Shown piece after piece: positions 55,508-64,000 of a DNA stretch of 64,000 nt (its first letter is position 1; each line of letters begins with the position of its first letter). The notes below the pieces were generated by a model. That model saw only the letters and a list, made by a program, of their open reading frames with translations, was not told where the DNA came from and did no database searches. Source of the stretch: JBDRNO01 sp043811005 (GTDB lineage: Bacteria > Bacteroidota > Bacteroidia > NORP154); NCBI GenBank assembly GCA_043811005.1, contig JBDRNO010000171.1:1-64000 (forward strand), in the 5' to 3' direction. Position numbers and translations under genes: made by a program.

Positions 55508-58500
55508 ATGAAAAGAAAACTTATCCAACTCGCTTTTATCCTTACAGGAATACCTGCCATAGGATTTGCCCAACCGGTAATTTCGGTTGACCCTGGTTCC
55601 TTTAATGTTAATTTAAACTGCGGGGATACAACTACCCAGGGTTTAACCATTTATAATACAGGTACAGATACTTTGTTTTTCGTATCTTTCTATCCTTATT
55701 GTTATATCGGTAACTCAAATGGTAGCGATGTTACTGTTCTTGATATGACCAGCAATGCAATGACTGGAAGTTCTATAAATGTAAGTGGCTGGCCTTATTT
55801 GCTTGCCATGACTCCTGACAATCAGTATGTTTATGTTGCAGATTATGATAATATTGTTAGTGTAATCCGAACTTTGGATAATACATTGGTAAGTTCTATC
55901 CCTGTTGGTAACTATCCTTATGGTATAGACATCACTCCTGATGGAAGCCATGCTTATGTAACTTGTAAAGATGATAACAGTGTAATGGTTATTGATTGTG
56001 GCACAAATACTGTTGTTGATACAATCTCACAAAATTTATCTGCTCCGAGAGGTATTAAGATTACTCCTGATGGAAAATATGCTTACGTGGCTAATGAAGG
56101 AGGAGGAGTAACTGTTATCGAAATTAGCACAAATACTTCTATAGCTTTTATTGGTGGCATCACATTTGGACATCAGATAGCCATTACTCCTGATGGCAAA
56201 TATGTTTATGTTTCTGATGCTGATAACAACTGGAATTGGGGATTTATACATGTAATATCAACTAAAACTAATACAATAATTAACACTATCCCTGGAAATG
56301 GAGGTTCGCCACATCCCAAAGGTTTAGATGTTACTCCTGATGGTAAATATGTATATGTAGCTGATTCGGATGGCAGGATTTATGTTATTGAAGTAAGCAC
56401 ACAAACAATAATAAACACAATTACAGATCCGGGATTAAACGGACCCTGGGCATTAAGGATATCCCCTGATGGAAGATATGCTTTTGTTACTGACCGATGG
56501 GATGCAACATCTCTGGCAGTTATTGACATTAGTACAAACACAGTTATTGATAATTTTTATTCAGGCGATGGCTCACGTGGCATAACTACTCCAAAAAAAT
56601 ATCCCTCCTGGCTTTCTCTTAATCCTTCATTAGATTATGTTTTAGCTGGTGATTCCTTAAAAATAGATGTATTTTTTGATGCTTCAGGTGTTCCTGCCGG
56701 CACCTATACTTATGACTTGACTATCTATTCTAATGATACAACAAATTCTCTTATTTTAGTTCCTTGCTCATTAACAGTATCTGGAAATCCTGTATTAGTT
56801 TTATCAGATACCTGTCTGGATTATGATACGGTGATGGAAGGAGGGATCTATCCCTTATCCTTGTGGATTATTAATACAGGATGTGACACTTTGTTTGTCA
56901 CAAGTATGACAACATCAACAAGTGATTTCAGCCCTGATACAAACGCTTTGGCGGTTTTACCTTATAGTTCTGAAGAAGTAATTGTTTATTTCACACCATC
57001 TACAACAGGTACATTAACGGATACGCTTGAAATATTCAGCAATGGAGGGGATACAACTATTTGTTTATCAGGTTTTGGAATTGATGCACCTCATATCTCC
57101 CTCAACCCCGAATCCTTTAATGTAGTATTTAATAATTGTGATGATACTGCATCTTTTCCCTTAACTATTTATAATACAGGTGCGATCAATTTAGATTTCG
57201 ATATTACAACTATGACATATTCCCCACCCTTTAATTTTGCTTATATTGCCAATAGGAGTGATAACACTGTTACCGTTCTTGATGTAACTACCAATACTTT
57301 AGTAGGAGCACCCATTTCGGTTGGTGCCTTACCCTGGAGGGTGACCATAAAGCCCGATGCCAGGTATGTATATGTTTCTAACAGGGACGGGAACAGTATT
57401 TCGGTTATCAGGACTTCAGATAACACAGTGACCACCACTATTCCCGTAGGGAACAGACCAACCGGTCTGGCATTCACACCTGATGGAAACTATGCCTATG
57501 TAGGTAACAGAAATAGCGATAATGTAATGAAAATTGATTGCGGAACAAATACTGTTGTAAATACGATCACTACAAGCATTAGTGAACCGCAAGATATTGC
57601 TATTACCCCGGACGGAAAATATGCTTATGTTGCAAATGCAGGCAGTGGCATAATAGTTATCGAAGTAGGTCCTGATACTGTTGTTGCTACTATCGGAGGA
57701 ACATGGCTTGGTGACCATTTTATTGATATTACCCCTGACGGGCAATATGTTTATGTTTCCCGGTCATGGAATGATGATGTGATTGTGATCAGCACAGCAA
57801 CCAATTCCATTGTTGCAACTATCGGTGGCTTTGATGAACCACATGGTTTGGATATAACCCCTGATGGTAATTTTGTTTATGTACTAGATAAATGGAACGA
57901 ACAGGTTGACATTATTGATGTCAACACGAATTCTATAGTTTATTCAATTAACGATAGCAGGTTCGATAACGGCTGGGGACTGGCGATATCACCGTATGGA
58001 GATTATGCTTATGTTACAAATGCGTGGAATACACCATCTCTGATAATTATTGATATAAGCACAAATACGATTGTTGATGCTTTTTCACCTGGCAACGACC
58101 CGCGCGGAATAGCTACTTTATTCGGGGGTTTGCCATGGCTTGATGCAAGTATAACTTCCGGCAGCATTACCCCCGGAGATAGTACTACATTAAATATTTT
58201 GTTCGATGGCATAGATTTGAATGCCGGAACATATACCGGAGATATAATCATCAATTCCAACGACCCTTTATCACCTGCTGCCATCCCGTGCACTTTAACT
58301 GTTATCGGTACACCTGAAATTGTACTGTCTGACACCTGTCTTAACTTTGATACAACCTTTCAGTTCGGAACCAGCACAGAGACCTTGCGTATTTATAACA
58401 CTGATTGTGGTAACCTAAGCGTCACAGACATTATCAGCATGGTAGGTGAGTTTAGTGTGGATACAACAACTTTTATTGTTTTACCAGATGACTCAGTTGA

Positions 58501-61500
58501 TGTTATTATCTCATTTTCTCCATTATCCACAGGCAGCTTTTCAGGAACCCTTAATATATTTAATAATGATATGGACACAACAGTTTGCCTGTCCGGTGAA
58601 GCAATTTTTCCCCCTATCATCTCTTTTATTCCTGATTCATATAATATTACAACTCCATGTAATACCTTAGTTACCGACACACTGGTTATATATAATACTG
58701 GGGCTGATAATCTTTTATTTGATCTGATCCCGTGCAATCTCAATGGATCTCTTGATAATATTCTCGTTGCTTTAAATCAAAATTTCACTCCTGTAATAAA
58801 TGCTATTCCCAGTAGGTATAATTTCTCAGATGGAGTAACCGGCACCTACATTAACGATGGAGGCGGTGATATGTATGATGGCGGAAATTACCTCAGGACC
58901 AACATTGGCGGTTCTTTTAATTATTCAGATAATTTAGTTGTCAGTAATACATGGCTTGGCTCGACCGGGAAATATTTTACCAGGAAATATACAGGTTTGT
59001 TTGTATTTGGCGCTGACATTAACGGGGTTGACTGGTTCGAGATATCCGGTAATTTAGGTGCAGATGGAAGTGGCAGTTCCGATGCATCAATCCTGACCGT
59101 GGATATGTGCGGAACCACCTACAAGGGTTTTGTAAAAAGAGTTTATAACGCTGGTGACCCGTCAGTGAATCACCTGATCATTGTTGAAGATAAACCGGGT
59201 ATTGATCATAACTGGTCGTCCAATACGGATGATGATCAGCACATGGTATTTAATCTAGCCACGACAACCCGGCTCTATCATTTATTATATGCTTCAAGCG
59301 GTGGGGGTTATATTGATGATAATGCCACGTTGAATATTATGTCAGAATTCCTTAATGCAATAAATATTTTTCCCGATTGGTTATCATTATCACCTGAATC
59401 AGATACGATCATACCCGGGGATTCAACAGTAGTTGATGTTCAATTTAACACAACTGGCTATACCGTAGGTCAGTATTCAACAAATATTTTCGTCAGTTCA
59501 AATGACCCGGTAAACCCGCTGGATACAATACCTGTTGTATTAACTGTCACAGGTGCCTCTGAAATTACAATATCTGATACCTGCCTGTATTTGGATTCAA
59601 TTATGGAATTCACCACTAATTCCGAATCATTTTGGATCTTAAATACAGGCTGTGATACCTTGTTCATTACCGATGCCAATAATTCATTACCTGAATTTAG
59701 TTTAAGTGATACTGCTGGGTATATCATGCCAGGTGATTCGACAGAAATTATTGTTACGTTTGCTCCTGTATCCGCAGGTTTTTTCATGGATAACATCAAT
59801 ATTTTCAGCAATGATGTGGATACATCTTTATGCCTATACGGCTATGCTTATTTATCTCCTTCAATATCTTTTAATCCAGATTCATTTGATGTTTTCGTTG
59901 CATGTGGGGATTCACTCATAGATTCATTAACTATTTATAATACCGGCTTAAATGAACTGAATTGGAATATTGGATTTTCTGTTATAATTGGCGGTATTAG
60001 CGTGGATTCGTTATCAGGTGTTATTGCTGCTGGTGATTCAACAACTGTATATGTGGATTTTAACGCTTCAGGAATGAATGTAGGGACTTATGCAACTGAT
60101 ATCATTATCAATTCCAATGACCCTTTAAACCCGCTGGTTACAGTACCAATCCTTATGAATGTGACTGGCACCCCGGAAATTACGGTTTCTGATTCATGCT
60201 TATATTTGGATTCAATAATGCAATATACAATCAATACCAATTCATTCTGGATCTTAAACACCGGCTGTGATACCTTGTTCTTTACCGATGCCAATAATTC
60301 AATACCTGAATTTAGTTTAAGTGATACAGCAGGATATATCATGCCAGGTGGTTCGACAGAAATTATTGTTACGTTTACTCCTGTATCCGTAGGCTTTTTT
60401 CAGGACACCATCAATATTTTCAGCAATGATGTGGATACTTCAGTATGTTTGTTTGGTTATGCTTATCCGTCAGCTTCTATTTCATTTAATCCTGACACAT
60501 TTGATGTTACTATCAATAGTTGTTGTGATTCTACAATATTACCACTTACAATTTACAATACCGGTGGTTCAGATTTAATTTACACTGCCTCTTCTGGATC
60601 CGGATCTGGTGGAGGTTCGTTAATGACTTACTCTGAAACTTACACAAACGGTGCTTCCTATTGCCCCGGATCCCCGCAATTCGATAATTGGGTGTCTTTC
60701 AGAAGCCAGTTGGACACCAACCTAAATAAGTTTACGAGTGTAACAATCAAGGGAAGTAATGATATGACAGGACGAACATGTACCGACCCGGTTAAGGTGA
60801 TGCAGATGGCAGGATCCCTCAGGAATAGTGTTGCAGGCACCTGGGCGGGTTGTGATGGTTATACCTGGATAGTTGCTATGGGTTGTGGTAGCGGATGCGG
60901 TGCTCCTGCCTCTCAAATTGTTGAATTTAATGCAAACGGAACAACTTGTAACTGTGCCAGCCCTGGCTACGATCTAAGACCTGCGATTGCTAATAACAAC
61001 TGGGGAGGTATAAACTCAACCTCTTGCGGTGCGCCAACTCAAACCATGATCGTAGAATTTGAATATATCAGTTGGTTGACTTTATCACAGACCGGGGAAG
61101 ATACTATAGCGCCGGGAGATTCAGCCATAGTTGATGTAACTTTCAAAAGTTGCGATTTAAATGCCGGTACTTATACAAGCACTATTGAAGTTACCTCCAA
61201 TGATCCGATGAATAGCCCCTATACAATCCCGGTAACATTTACAATAGATGCTCCGCCTCAAATTATCCTTTCAGACACATGCCTGTATCTGGATTCAATA
61301 ATGGAATTTATCACCAATTCTGAATCATTTTGGATACTAAACACCGGTTGTGATACCTTGTTCATTACCGATGCCAATAATTCATTACCAGAATTTAGTT
61401 TAAGTGATACAGCAGGATATATCATGCCCGGTGATTCGGTAGAGATTATTGTAACCTTTGCTCCGACATCTGCCGGTTTCTTCCAGGATACTGTTAATAT

Positions 61501-64000
61501 ATTAAGCAATGATGTGGATACTTCGGTATGTTTGTTTGGTTATGCTTTCCTTTCACCTGCTATTTCCTATGATCCTGACTCATTTGATGTTACAATAGCC
61601 GGTTGTTGTGATTCTTCAACCTATCCGTTAACAATATATAATACGGGCGGGGCAGATCTTGATTGGACTATCAGTATCTCATCCGGAATCGCTGATGATT
61701 TTGACCCCGGGATTGATCTTAGCCAGTGGACGGGCTTAACCGGTTGGGCAAGCGCAAACTGCGGCTCGGTGAGCGGTAATGCATTGTATTTTGATGATAA
61801 TGGTATAAGACAGGCAGAGACAATTGACCTTAATGTGGTAGGTGTCAGTACGGTTGATTTTTATCTTAAAATTGCAACTGGCAGTGCACCTTGTGAAAAT
61901 GCAGATGCCGGAGAAGACGTTGTGCTGGAATATTCTACTAATGGCGGAGGAAGCTGGACAATTATAAACACATATCTGGAAAGTGTTTATCCTAACTTCA
62001 CGTTGATAAATGAACCGATTCCTGCTCCGGCTAAAACCACTTCAACAAGATTCCGCTGGAGACAACTCTTTCATAGCGGTAATTGTTGTGACCATTGGGC
62101 TATTGATAATATCTCTATTGGTTCTACGGTAGTATATTTAACTGTTGATCCTGATACAGGGACAATAATACCAGGAGATTCAACAATTATTAATGTACAA
62201 TTTAACACTTGCGGATTAACAACCGGCACATATTTCTCTGATATAGTAATCAATTCAAATGATCCCTTGAGCCCCCAGGAAATCATACCCGCGGTATTTA
62301 CTGTTCAGGGTGTTCCTGAAATAATATTATCCGATACATGTTTATACCTGGATTCAATAATGGAGTTTACAACTAATTCCAGCACTCTATTGATCTCTAA
62401 TAACGGTTGCGATACACTGTTTGTCAGTAATATAACAAATACACTTCCTGAATACAGCGTTGATATTACTTCCTTCACCCTTTTACCTGGCGGGTCACAA
62501 CCTGTTGTTGTTACATTTGCTCCCACATCTGTTGGCTTTTTCCAGGATACAATTGTTATTTATAACAATGATGCCGATACTACAGTATGCTTATCCGGTT
62601 ATGGCTATGTCATGCCTGAAATTTCCGTTGATCCTGCCTCATTTAGTGATACAATAGCATATTGTGTCGATTCTATCACATTTCCTATGACCATTTACAA
62701 TACCGGAGGCAGCGACCTGATCTTTGATATAGATACCGGGGGATATTATGCAACGTTTGATGGAGTCAATGATTACATTCGTGTTAGTAACAATTACAGC
62801 GGATTGAGTGTAGTTACACTGGAGACATGGATATATCCTACCAATACGACAGGCTTGCACTGGATATTAAGTAATGCAAGAGACTGCTGTACACCAACAG
62901 GAGGATTTAATTTTTATATGAACGGAACAAACCTGCAGGGATCAGTATGGAGAAGTACGAGCAGTACTTTGATCTCTGTTTCTGCTGGCGGGGTGCTTTC
63001 TATTAACACCTGGCAGCACGTAGCTTTGGTGTATGATGGTACCAAAATCGAACTATTTCTCAATGGAAACCTTGTTGCTACATCCGCAATTTCTGGTTTA
63101 TCTGCAGTTCAGAATGGTTCGCAAAATTTACATATGGGTGTTCTGGCATTCAGCGCACCATCTTATTATGATTACCAAGGGTATATGGATAATGTAAGAA
63201 TTTGGAATATCGTAAGAAACCAATCGGAGATCAATGCCAACATGAATATTGGGCTAAGTGGAAATGAACCCGGATTAATAAGTTACTGGGATTTTGATGA
63301 CCAAACTGCAAATGATCAAAGCCCAAATGGAAATGACGGTACATTTTTTGGAAATGCCACCACAACCATAGGAGGACCTTTCACAGATTTGTTCACTGGT
63401 TCTTTGATTACGAATACAGTACCTGCCGGAGATTCATCGGTTGTGGATGTATTTATTGACATGTCATCCCTGAATTCGGGATTATATGTTGATACCATTG
63501 AGATAAACTCAAATGATCCTCTGAATTCCCCGGTCATAGTGCCGATTTTGATTGATTATATTGGCGCTCCGGAGATAGCTTTATCTGATACATGCATAAA
63601 TTCTGATACGATCTTCCAATGGGCATCAACCACGGATAGTCTTTACATAGGGAATACTGGATGCGATACCTTATTCGTTACCGATATCGTTTCTTCTTCA
63701 GCAGAATTTACTGTGGATATAACTACACTGCCAATCATGCCCGGAGACTCATCGCTGGTTATAATCACATTTAGCCCGGTTACCCCGGGCAGCTATTCCG
63801 AAACACTGACAATATTTAATAATGATATTGATACAACGATTTGCCTGACAGGATTTGCCTTAAGTCCTCCGATAATATCTTATAATCCTGACTCTTTTAA
63901 TGTATTATTTACAACATGTGCCGATTCAGTGACACTTCCTCTAACTGTTTATAATAGCGGTACCGAAGATCTGATTTTTGATGTCGGTAATGGATATTCT
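55508..64000 (+). CDS. Giant modular surface protein (ORF3), 3' truncated by window
   Basis: An open frame of 2831 codons with no stop before the right edge. ATG 55508 starts MKRKLIQLAFILTGIPAIGF then A/QP, the same signal peptide as ORF1 and ORF2, and like ORF1 it follows a CCC triplet. Choice-of-anchor D modules carry, in order, two YVTN propellers, a DGGGDMYD module, a cargo-free module, a Cys/Gly-rich module, a reelin-like module and a LamG domain. A new anchor D module begins at the edge (PDSFNVLFTTCADS). No Ig-like array is reached, whereas in ORF1 the arrays begin only after residue 4480, so the gene probably continues far beyond the window. The T9SS sorting domain is expected but not visible. 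It lies 486 bp after ORF2. Confidence 0.9.
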   Translation, partial: MKRKLIQLAFILTGIPAIGFAQPVISVDPGSFNVNLNCGDTTTQGLTIYNTGTDTLFFVSFYPYCYIGNSNGSDVTVLDMTSNAMTGSSINVSGWPYLLAMTPDNQYVYVADYDNIVSVIRTLDNTLVSSIPVGNYPYGIDITPDGSHAYVTCKDDNSVMVIDCGTNTVVDTISQNLSAPRGIKITPDGKYAYVANEGGGVTVIEISTNTSIAFIGGITFGHQIAITPDGKYVYVSDADNNWNWGFIHVISTKTNTIINTIPGNGGSPHPKGLDVTPDGKYVYVADSDGRIYVIEVSTQTIINTITDPGLNGPWALRISPDGRYAFVTDRWDATSLAVIDISTNTVIDNFYSGDGSRGITTPKKYPSWLSLNPSLDYVLAGDSLKIDVFFDASGVPAGTYTYDLTIYSNDTTNSLILVPCSLTVSGNPVLVLSDTCLDYDTVMEGGIYPLSLWIINTGCDTLFVTSMTTSTSDFSPDTNALAVLPYSSEEVIVYFTPSTTGTLTDTLEIFSNGGDTTICLSGFGIDAPHISLNPESFNVVFNNCDDTASFPLTIYNTGAINLDFDITTMTYSPPFNFAYIANRSDNTVTVLDVTTNTLVGAPISVGALPWRVTIKPDARYVYVSNRDGNSISVIRTSDNTVTTTIPVGNRPTGLAFTPDGNYAYVGNRNSDNVMKIDCGTNTVVNTITTSISEPQDIAITPDGKYAYVANAGSGIIVIEVGPDTVVATIGGTWLGDHFIDITPDGQYVYVSRSWNDDVIVISTATNSIVATIGGFDEPHGLDITPDGNFVYVLDKWNEQVDIIDVNTNSIVYSINDSRFDNGWGLAISPYGDYAYVTNAWNTPSLIIIDISTNTIVDAFSPGNDPRGIATLFGGLPWLDASITSGSITPGDSTTLNILFDGIDLNAGTYTGDIIINSNDPLSPAAIPCTLTVIGTPEIVLSDTCLNFDTTFQFGTSTETLRIYNTDCGNLSVTDIISMVGEFSVDTTTFIVLPDDSVDVIISFSPLSTGSFSGTLNIFNNDMDTTVCLSGEAIFPPIISFIPDSYNITTPCNTLVTDTLVIYNTGADNLLFDLIPCNLNGSLDNILVALNQNFTPVINAIPSRYNFSDGVTGTYINDGGGDMYDGGNYLRTNIGGSFNYSDNLVVSNTWLGSTGKYFTRKYTGLFVFGADINGVDWFEISGNLGADGSGSSDASILTVDMCGTTYKGFVKRVYNAGDPSVNHLIIVEDKPGIDHNWSSNTDDDQHMVFNLATTTRLYHLLYASSGGGYIDDNATLNIMSEFLNAINIFPDWLSLSPESDTIIPGDSTVVDVQFNTTGYTVGQYSTNIFVSSNDPVNPLDTIPVVLTVTGASEITISDTCLYLDSIMEFTTNSESFWILNTGCDTLFITDANNSLPEFSLSDTAGYIMPGDSTEIIVTFAPVSAGFFMDNINIFSNDVDTSLCLYGYAYLSPSISFNPDSFDVFVACGDSLIDSLTIYNTGLNELNWNIGFSVIIGGISVDSLSGVIAAGDSTTVYVDFNASGMNVGTYATDIIINSNDPLNPLVTVPILMNVTGTPEITVSDSCLYLDSIMQYTINTNSFWILNTGCDTLFFTDANNSIPEFSLSDTAGYIMPGGSTEIIVTFTPVSVGFFQDTINIFSNDVDTSVCLFGYAYPSASISFNPDTFDVTINSCCDSTILPLTIYNTGGSDLIYTASSGSGSGGGSLMTYSETYTNGASYCPGSPQFDNWVSFRSQLDTNLNKFTSVTIKGSNDMTGRTCTDPVKVMQMAGSLRNSVAGTWAGCDGYTWIVAMGCGSGCGAPASQIVEFNANGTTCNCASPGYDLRPAIANNNWGGINSTSCGAPTQTMIVEFEYISWLTLSQTGEDTIAPGDSAIVDVTFKSCDLNAGTYTSTIEVTSNDPMNSPYTIPVTFTIDAPPQIILSDTCLYLDSIMEFITNSESFWILNTGCDTLFITDANNSLPEFSLSDTAGYIMPGDSVEIIVTFAPTSAGFFQDTVNILSNDVDTSVCLFGYAFLSPAISYDPDSFDVTIAGCCDSSTYPLTIYNTGGADLDWTISISSGIADDFDPGIDLSQWTGLTGWASANCGSVSGNALYFDDNGIRQAETIDLNVVGVSTVDFYLKIATGSAPCENADAGEDVVLEYSTNGGGSWTIINTYLESVYPNFTLINEPIPAPAKTTSTRFRWRQLFHSGNCCDHWAIDNISIGSTVVYLTVDPDTGTIIPGDSTIINVQFNTCGLTTGTYFSDIVINSNDPLSPQEIIPAVFTVQGVPEIILSDTCLYLDSIMEFTTNSSTLLISNNGCDTLFVSNITNTLPEYSVDITSFTLLPGGSQPVVVTFAPTSVGFFQDTIVIYNNDADTTVCLSGYGYVMPEISVDPASFSDTIAYCVDSITFPMTIYNTGGSDLIFDIDTGGYYATFDGVNDYIRVSNNYSGLSVVTLETWIYPTNTTGLHWILSNARDCCTPTGGFNFYMNGTNLQGSVWRSTSSTLISVSAGGVLSINTWQHVALVYDGTKIELFLNGNLVATSAISGLSAVQNGSQNLHMGVLAFSAPSYYDYQGYMDNVRIWNIVRNQSEINANMNIGLSGNEPGLISYWDFDDQTANDQSPNGNDGTFFGNATTTIGGPFTDLFTGSLITNTVPAGDSSVVDVFIDMSSLNSGLYVDTIEINSNDPLNSPVIVPILIDYIGAPEIALSDTCINSDTIFQWASTTDSLYIGNTGCDTLFVTDIVSSSAEFTVDITTLPIMPGDSSLVIITFSPVTPGSYSETLTIFNNDIDTTICLTGFALSPPIISYNPDSFNVLFTTCADSVTLPLTVYNSGTEDLIFDVGNGYS
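55676..56595 (+). other. YVTN beta-propeller cargo 1 (ORF3)
   Basis: Residues about 57-363. CYIGNSNGSDVTVLDMTSN, QYVYVADYDNIVSVI and TPDGKYAYVANEGGGVTVI. It sits first after the signal peptide, as in ORF1, but is the most divergent propeller in the window. Confidence 0.83.
57225..58130 (+). other. YVTN beta-propeller cargo 2 (ORF3)
   Basis: Residues about 573-875. FAYIANRSDNTVTVLDVTTN, RYVYVSNRDGNSISVIRTSD and FVYVLDKWNEQVDIIDVNTN. Confidence 0.87.
58748..59370 (+). other. Unrecognised DGGGDMYD cargo module, copy 3 (ORF3)
   Basis: Residues about 1081-1288. LDNILVALNQNFTPVINAIP, INDGGGDMYDGGNYL, GKYFTRKYTGLFVFGADING and GFVKRVYNAGDPSVNHLIIV. Confidence 0.8.
60622..61074 (+). other. Unrecognised Cys/Gly-rich cargo module, copy 2 (ORF3)
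   Basis: Residues about 1706-1856. QFDNWVSFRSQLDTN, VTIKGSNDMTGRTCTDP, MGCGSGCGAPASQIVEF and NNNWGGINSTSCGAPTQTM. It is preceded by a short flexible linker (SGSGSGGGS) that the ORF1 copy lacks. Confidence 0.8.
61685..62132 (+). other. Reelin-repeat-like cargo, copy 2 (ORF3)
   Basis: Residues about 2060-2209. DVVLEYSTNGGGSWTII, RFRWRQLFHSG and DHWAIDNISIG. Same layout as ORF1 18984. Confidence 0.65.
62741..63370 (+). other. LamG (ConA-like) cargo (ORF3)
   Basis: Residues about 2412-2621. ATFDGVNDYIRVSNNYSG, VTLETWIYPTN, TWQHVALVYDGTKIELFLNG, GYMDNVRIWNIVRNQSEI and LISYWDFDD are classic for the bacterial LamG_3 family, which often binds carbohydrate. Confidence 0.88.

Overview
The window looks like a Bacteroidota (Bacteroidetes) chromosome segment. 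The DNA is AT-rich, starts lack a clear Shine-Dalgarno, and the two complete giant genes end in a type IX secretion (T9SS) type A sorting domain. Domain families typical of the phylum recur: choice-of-anchor D, YVTN propellers, GEVED, CHU_C-associated Ig-like repeats, and a TPR-PD40 protein resembling PorE. No tRNA, rRNA, CRISPR array, insertion sequence or replication gene was seen.

Layout. Positions 1-161 are an intergenic tail with an inverted repeat. Positions 162-5974 hold a two-gene minus-strand unit: an exported TPR/PD40-propeller protein with a long Ala/Lys/Glu coiled coil, then an exported seven-WD40 protein with a C-terminal caspase domain. A 205-bp divergent gap separates this unit from a plus-strand row of three giant paralogues. 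These are ORF1 (6180-33704, 9174 aa), ORF2 (34202-55021, 6939 aa) and ORF3 (55508 to beyond the right edge, at least 2831 aa, with no stop reached).

The giant proteins share one design. Each has a near-identical signal peptide, then a row of choice-of-anchor D (ASH-like) modules. Diverse cargo domains (YVTN propellers, LamG-like, MAM-like, reelin-like, GATase-fold, GEVED and several unrecognised modules) sit in one fixed loop of these modules. Very long arrays of ~80-aa two-cysteine Ig-like repeats follow (51 in ORF1, 47 in ORF2), then a PKD-like domain and the T9SS sorting signal. The arrays are layered: ~240-bp monomers, a ~1.2-kb five-monomer higher-order repeat, a 3774-bp segmental duplication inside ORF1, and a 5-kb 3' block shared collinearly by ORF1 and ORF2 together with the intergenic DNA behind it. 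ORF2 also has a 1674-bp tandem unit carrying GEVED domains.

How the genes may work together (inference): the giants look like secreted, surface-anchored, strongly acidic, disulfide-rich fibres that display many cargo domains. The divergent minus-strand pair could be a periplasmic or envelope scaffold and an exported caspase-fold protease that process or anchor them, but only proximity supports this.
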